The notes beneath the pieces were generated by a model that worked only from the letters and a program-made list of their open reading frames with translations, was not told where the DNA came from and did no database searches. The translations under genes and the position numbers were made by a program. A DNA stretch of 64,000 nucleotides from Runella rosea (GTDB lineage: Bacteria; Bacteroidota; Bacteroidia; Cytophagales; Spirosomataceae): NCBI RefSeq assembly GCF_003325355.1, contig NZ_CP030850.1:1798001-1862000 (forward strand), written 5' to 3'. Shown here one piece after another: positions 61,193 to 64,000 of the stretch (the first letter of the stretch is position 1; the number at the start of each line of letters is the position of its first letter).

Positions 61193-61570
61193 CTAATAGA
61201 TTTTCCAGAGAATCCAGCCCACTAATGCCAACCCAACAAAGAGGGCAACTAACCAACGGGTAAGGTAAAAAGCGGAAGCAATGGGTTTTACTTCCTGATC
61301 GAGTGGATCAATTTCAGGGATGGTGTGGACAGACTCTAACACTCGCTTCCAAAGCGTACGCATCTCTTGGGACGTCATGCCCATGTAGGTATCCGAAAAC
61401 TGGCCTACCAACGTTCGTGCTTCTGCGATTTCGTCTGATTTATAAGGGTGATTTGAGAGCCAAACTTGCCAAAAGTTGCTGAGTTCGACATCGTCAGGTT
61501 GCTGTACCCACCGTATAAACAGCGGTTCCGCTGCAAAGTCCTCGACGGTGTATTGAGCAAAGTTTTTCAT
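61193..61570 (-). CDS. FecR N-terminal (anti-sigma) domain with a membrane anchor only
   Basis: 125 residues (130 if an ATG at 61585 is used). Residues 7-55 read YTVEDFAAEPLFIRWVQQPD...NFWQVWLSNHP...IAEARTLV, the pattern of the cytosolic N-terminal domain of Bacteroidota FecR anti-sigma factors. A single helix near the C-terminus (LVALFVGLALVGWILWKIY) ends the protein. The periplasmic FecR sensor domain, normally about 200 residues, is missing, and there is no ECF sigma gene next to it. It may be a truncated gene or a minimal membrane-bound anti-sigma protein. It lies upstream of susC on the same strand. Confidence 0.65.
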   Translation of the reverse strand: MKNFAQYTVEDFAAEPLFIRWVQQPDDVELSNFWQVWLSNHPYKSDEIAEARTLVGQFSDTYMGMTSQEMRTLWKRVLESVHTIPEIDPLDQEVKPIASAFYLTRWLVALFVGLALVGWILWKIY

Positions 61571-61661
61571 TTGGTACTTTAGCAAGCCTGAATAGGATTT
61601 AATCTTGTCAAATAAGCGACCAACCGTCTGTTTCTACTGACGTAACTGACAATTTTTTAAA

Positions 61662-61699
61662 CCAAACCTTCATTTACCAAAATGAATGAAGGGGTTTGG
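61662..61699 (-). terminator. Terminator of recR
   Basis: CCAAACC / GGTTTGG outer stem with imperfect inner pairing (CTTCATT/AATGAAG region), 32 bp past the recR stop on the minus strand; followed on that strand by a short TTT and AT-rich sequence. Confidence 0.65.
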
Positions 61700-61730
61700 A
61701 ATCGCCTATTTTTTTTTAAGGAAGAAAGCC

Positions 61731-62336
61731 CTAATCATAGTTAATTCTACTCACAATACTCCGACCCAATGTAATTTCATCGGCGTATTCTAAATCTCCA
61801 CCGATAGGAATACCTCGGGCAATGGTGGATATTTTAAGGGAGAATGGTTTTAATTTTTTTTGAAGGTAAAAGGAGGTCGTATCTCCTTCCATGGTTGGGC
61901 TGAGCGCCAGAATAATTTCTTTGGCTTCCGAGGTATGTTGGAGCCTTTCCAAAAGCGAATCTATTTTTAAATCACTAGGGCCGATACCTTCCAGCGGTGA
62001 AATAATCCCGCCCAGAACGTGATAAAGTCCATTGTACTGTCCTGTATTTTCGATGGCCAATACATCCCGGCTATCCTGCACTACACAAATCACGGAGGCG
62101 TCTCGTTTGGGGCTCAAACAAATGCCACACAGCTCGCCATCCGATATATTATGGCATTTCTTACAATAGTGAATCTGCGTCCTTACCGCAACCAACGCAT
62201 CTGCCAACGAATGCGTCTCTTTTTCAGTACGTTTGAGTAAGTGAAGTACAATTCTTAAAGCACTTTTTTTCCCGATGCCTGGAAGTTTTGATACTTCACT
62301 TACCGCTTCTTCAATTAGTTTTGAGGGGAAATTCAT
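61731..62336 (-). CDS. recR: Recombination protein RecR
   Basis: 201 residues, the usual length. The helix-hairpin-helix LPGIGKKSALRIVLHLL (about 18-34), the four-cysteine zinc finger CKKCHNISDGELCGIC (57-72), and the Toprim domain (VVQDSRDVLAIENTGQYNG and ALSPTMEGD) are present. With RecO and RecF it loads RecA at gaps during repair. A perfect -7 motif lies 33 bp upstream. Single gene. Confidence 0.97.
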   Translation of the reverse strand: MNFPSKLIEEAVSEVSKLPGIGKKSALRIVLHLLKRTEKETHSLADALVAVRTQIHYCKKCHNISDGELCGICLSPKRDASVICVVQDSRDVLAIENTGQYNGLYHVLGGIISPLEGIGPSDLKIDSLLERLQHTSEAKEIILALSPTMEGDTTSFYLQKKLKPFSLKISTIARGIPIGGDLEYADEITLGRSIVSRINYD

Positions 62337-62368
62337 ATAGTATAATCAGCAACACCACGTTTCTTCCG

Positions 62369-62376
62369 CAAAAATA
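62369..62376 (-). promoter_or_regulatory. -7 promoter motif TATTTTTG for recR
   Basis: The plus strand reads CAAAAATA, a perfect TAnnTTTG on the minus strand, 33 bp upstream of the recR ATG. Confidence 0.5.
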
Positions 62377-62412
62377 CGAAATCCCCGTGCCCGGTCATAC
62401 TAAAAATAAACC

Positions 62413-63249
62413 TTATTCTTTCCCTTTAGCGTAGCGCAACGGCGTAACACCAAATAGTTTTTTGAATTGTCCGATAAATTTAATGGGGTGGCTATAGCCC
62501 AATTTCTGAGAAACCCCCGTAACATTCAGCGCTCCTGATTTTAGCCATTCAGCGGCTTCACTCATGCGTTTTTGCTGATAATATTGATAAAAAGGCATTC
62601 CGAAGGCTTCCTTAAACAGGTATTTGAACTTACTTTCACTCATACTCAACTGATTGCTAAGCTCAGTAATGGTAGGAATAGGCTGTTCAAATTCAAGCAT
62701 ATAGTTATTAACCACCCATTCAATTTTGAGACGGTCATTTTTCAAAACTTTTGGACTTTTTAAGACCTCAAAATAAGAATTCAGGTAATTAAACAACGCA
62801 CTTTTTAAGCGCAGGTTATTGTTTAGGCGTGACGGATCTGAATTTCGAACAAGTGTCAGTAACTGCGAATCAAGCGATTCGTAGAAAGAAGGCAACGACA
62901 CAAAATCATAGAGATTCTTGATTTGAGCAAACGAGTCAAGAAGGTTATTCTCGATCAGCCATTCTGTCGACACCGAAAGCCTTAACAACCGCACTGTCTT
63001 GTACTTCTTCAGCGGTTCAATTTCCATTCTCTCATCTCCAAAAGAAAGAAATTGTGTTTTTGTCTGAGTAGTCTGCTGAGCGCGATACACTCTTACTAAT
63101 TCGGAGGACTCCCACAAACAGGTAACACCTGGCTCGGGCAGAGGTAGTAAAGTTTTGCCTGACATTAAAATGAACTCGGCATCCAGTCCCTGCTCCAGAT
63201 TGAATGTTGTACCTTTAAAACCAACGTTGAGATTATGTATAGTACTCAT
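62413..63249 (-). CDS. AraC-family transcription regulator
   Basis: 278 residues. The C-terminal 100 residues form the double helix-turn-helix: PTITELSNQLSMSESKFKYLFKEAFGMPFYQYYQQKRM and then AAEWLKSGALNVTGVSQKLGYSHPIKFIGQFKKLFGVTPLRY (described here by position 193-275). The N-terminal part is not a typical sugar cupin and resembles that of PchR/YqhC-type regulators of uncertain ligand. No adjacent target is obvious; the divergent gene is a second AraC regulator. Confidence 0.88.
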   Translation of the reverse strand: MSTIHNLNVGFKGTTFNLEQGLDAEFILMSGKTLLPLPEPGVTCLWESSELVRVYRAQQTTQTKTQFLSFGDERMEIEPLKKYKTVRLLRLSVSTEWLIENNLLDSFAQIKNLYDFVSLPSFYESLDSQLLTLVRNSDPSRLNNNLRLKSALFNYLNSYFEVLKSPKVLKNDRLKIEWVVNNYMLEFEQPIPTITELSNQLSMSESKFKYLFKEAFGMPFYQYYQQKRMSEAAEWLKSGALNVTGVSQKLGYSHPIKFIGQFKKLFGVTPLRYAKGKE

Positions 63250-63652
63250 AACTATTAAAGTGTTTTAATTTTCATAACATTTATAAACGCGCAATACTTT
63301 TAACAAATTAAACTAATTTCTATGCCTTTTTGGTACATTTTTTCAATAAAAAACTTTAGGAACAAGGATTTTGACATATTTGAAAACTATTTGGACAAAT
63401 TCCTTAAAAATCATTTCTTTTCAATCAGACACTTCAGTAAAAATACCGTATAATATTCACCAAAACCCATTTATAGCTTCTATAGCCTATCCAAAAGGCT
63501 ACAAAATGTAATCCAGTCCGACATGTTTTTCCTAAAGGATTAAAGCAGGCAATTACGATAATTTACCGCTCTTAAAGGTTTCTCTTCCAGAATAATTGTA
63601 ATTTTGGTATATAATAAATGATTACGTTTATTTTATCCCATTTGTACACTAA
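63250..63652. other. Divergent intergenic region between two AraC-type genes
   Basis: 403 bp, AT-rich, with no gene. It holds the -7 motif at 63599-63606 for the rightward gene. No clear operator repeat was seen. Confidence 0.5.
63599..63606 (+). promoter_or_regulatory. -7 promoter motif TAATTTTG
   Basis: Perfect TAnnTTTG 46 bp upstream of the AraC-type gene at 63653. Confidence 0.45.
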
Positions 63653-64000
63653 ATGAGTATTATTTACCACGAAATCACCCCACTTACCGACAATGACTGC
63701 TTTATGGTGTTTGCCCGGGTCAAAAACAAGTTTGACTTCCCGCTTCATTATCATGAGGAGTTTGAACTGAATTTCATTGAGGGTGCCAAAGGTGCCAAAC
63801 GTATCATTGGCGACAATATCGAAGTCATTCAGGATACAGAATTGGTATTGGTAGGGTCAAATGTTCCGCATGGGTGGTTTACGAATGAGTACGAAGGCGA
63901 GGAGATTCATGAAATCACGATTCAGTTCCACCGGGATTTGTTGGATGATAAATTTCTGCGTCGCAATCAGCTCAGTTTTATCCGCACCATGCTTGAACGC
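63653..64000 (+). CDS. AraC-family regulator, N-terminal part (cut by window end)
   Basis: The first 116 codons of a gene that continues past the window. The cupin sensor domain is visible: FPLHYHEEFELNFIEGAKG (29-47), a loop with GDNIEVIQDTELVLVGSNVPHGW, then EGEEIHEITIQFHRDLL. The pattern LHYHEEFEL is typical of AraC-type regulators of sugar use in Bacteroidota. The DNA-binding domain would lie outside. The ligand is unknown. Confidence 0.8.
   Translation, partial: MSIIYHEITPLTDNDCFMVFARVKNKFDFPLHYHEEFELNFIEGAKGAKRIIGDNIEVIQDTELVLVGSNVPHGWFTNEYEGEEIHEITIQFHRDLLDDKFLRRNQLSFIRTMLER

Overview
The window looks like a chromosomal segment from a Bacteroidota bacterium of the order Cytophagales, most like Runella and its relatives in the Spirosomaceae. 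This rests on gene content (a SusC/SusD pair, a FecR-type N-terminal domain, M56/BlaI pairs, a sufCD pair, kdnA/kdnB, an rsh-fur-purA cluster). It also rests on promoters: many genes carry the Bacteroidota -7 motif TAnnTTTG upstream, and starts sit in A-rich contexts rather than behind Shine-Dalgarno sequences. There are no rRNA genes, prophage, insertion sequences or CRISPR arrays. One tRNA gene, Leu(UAG), is present. The species assignment is an inference.

Layout. 1-9.6 kb: the edge of a GNAT acetyltransferase, a 2-oxoglutarate oxygenase, a secreted esterase, a family 2 glycosyltransferase, a GH65 glycoside phosphorylase, a Crp/Fnr-type regulator with a hexanucleotide repeat, then an AT-rich stretch of three unrecognised genes, two of them lipoproteins. 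9.6-14.1 kb: a 2-hydroxyacid dehydrogenase, sufD and sufC, and a secreted dienelactone-hydrolase-like protein. 14.1-20.3 kb: a BlaI-type repressor, an M56 (BlaR1-type) membrane protease, and four further genes that each repeat only the last part of that protease (juxtamembrane motif, final transmembrane helix, periplasmic domain). 20.3-27.8 kb: a universal stress protein with tandem Crp/Fnr-like sites, an alcohol dehydrogenase-esterase-methyltransferase cluster, a sterol-desaturase-family hydroxylase with its own Crp/Fnr regulator, trigger factor and tRNA-Leu.

28-39.6 kb: rsh-fur-purA, an SGNH lipoprotein, two FAD oxidoreductases, a cyclophilin group, an OsmC protein, envelope proteins and a histone-deacetylase-family enzyme. 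39.6-49.2 kb is a metal region: feoAB with a Fur-box-like dyad, a VIT-type transporter, a CzcA-type RND pump fused to its TolC-type channel, and the adaptor. 49.2-56 kb: a secreted cyclophilin, a polytopic membrane protein, then kdnA and kdnB (8-amino-Kdo synthesis for lipopolysaccharide) separated by a small overlapping gene pair, and rsgA. 56-64 kb: a SusD/SusC pair with a LacI-type operator, a gene holding only the FecR N-terminal domain and a membrane anchor, recR, and two AraC-type regulators, the last cut by the window end.

The most unusual element is the BlaI-M56 operon with four detached transmembrane-sensor modules (14142-20286). It reads as a single transcription unit under twin dyad operators and could be a one-protease, several-sensors signalling system. 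Other points of interest are the internal signal peptide at the RND-TolC fusion junction, the gene pair inserted between kdnA and kdnB, and the FecR-type protein without a sensor domain.
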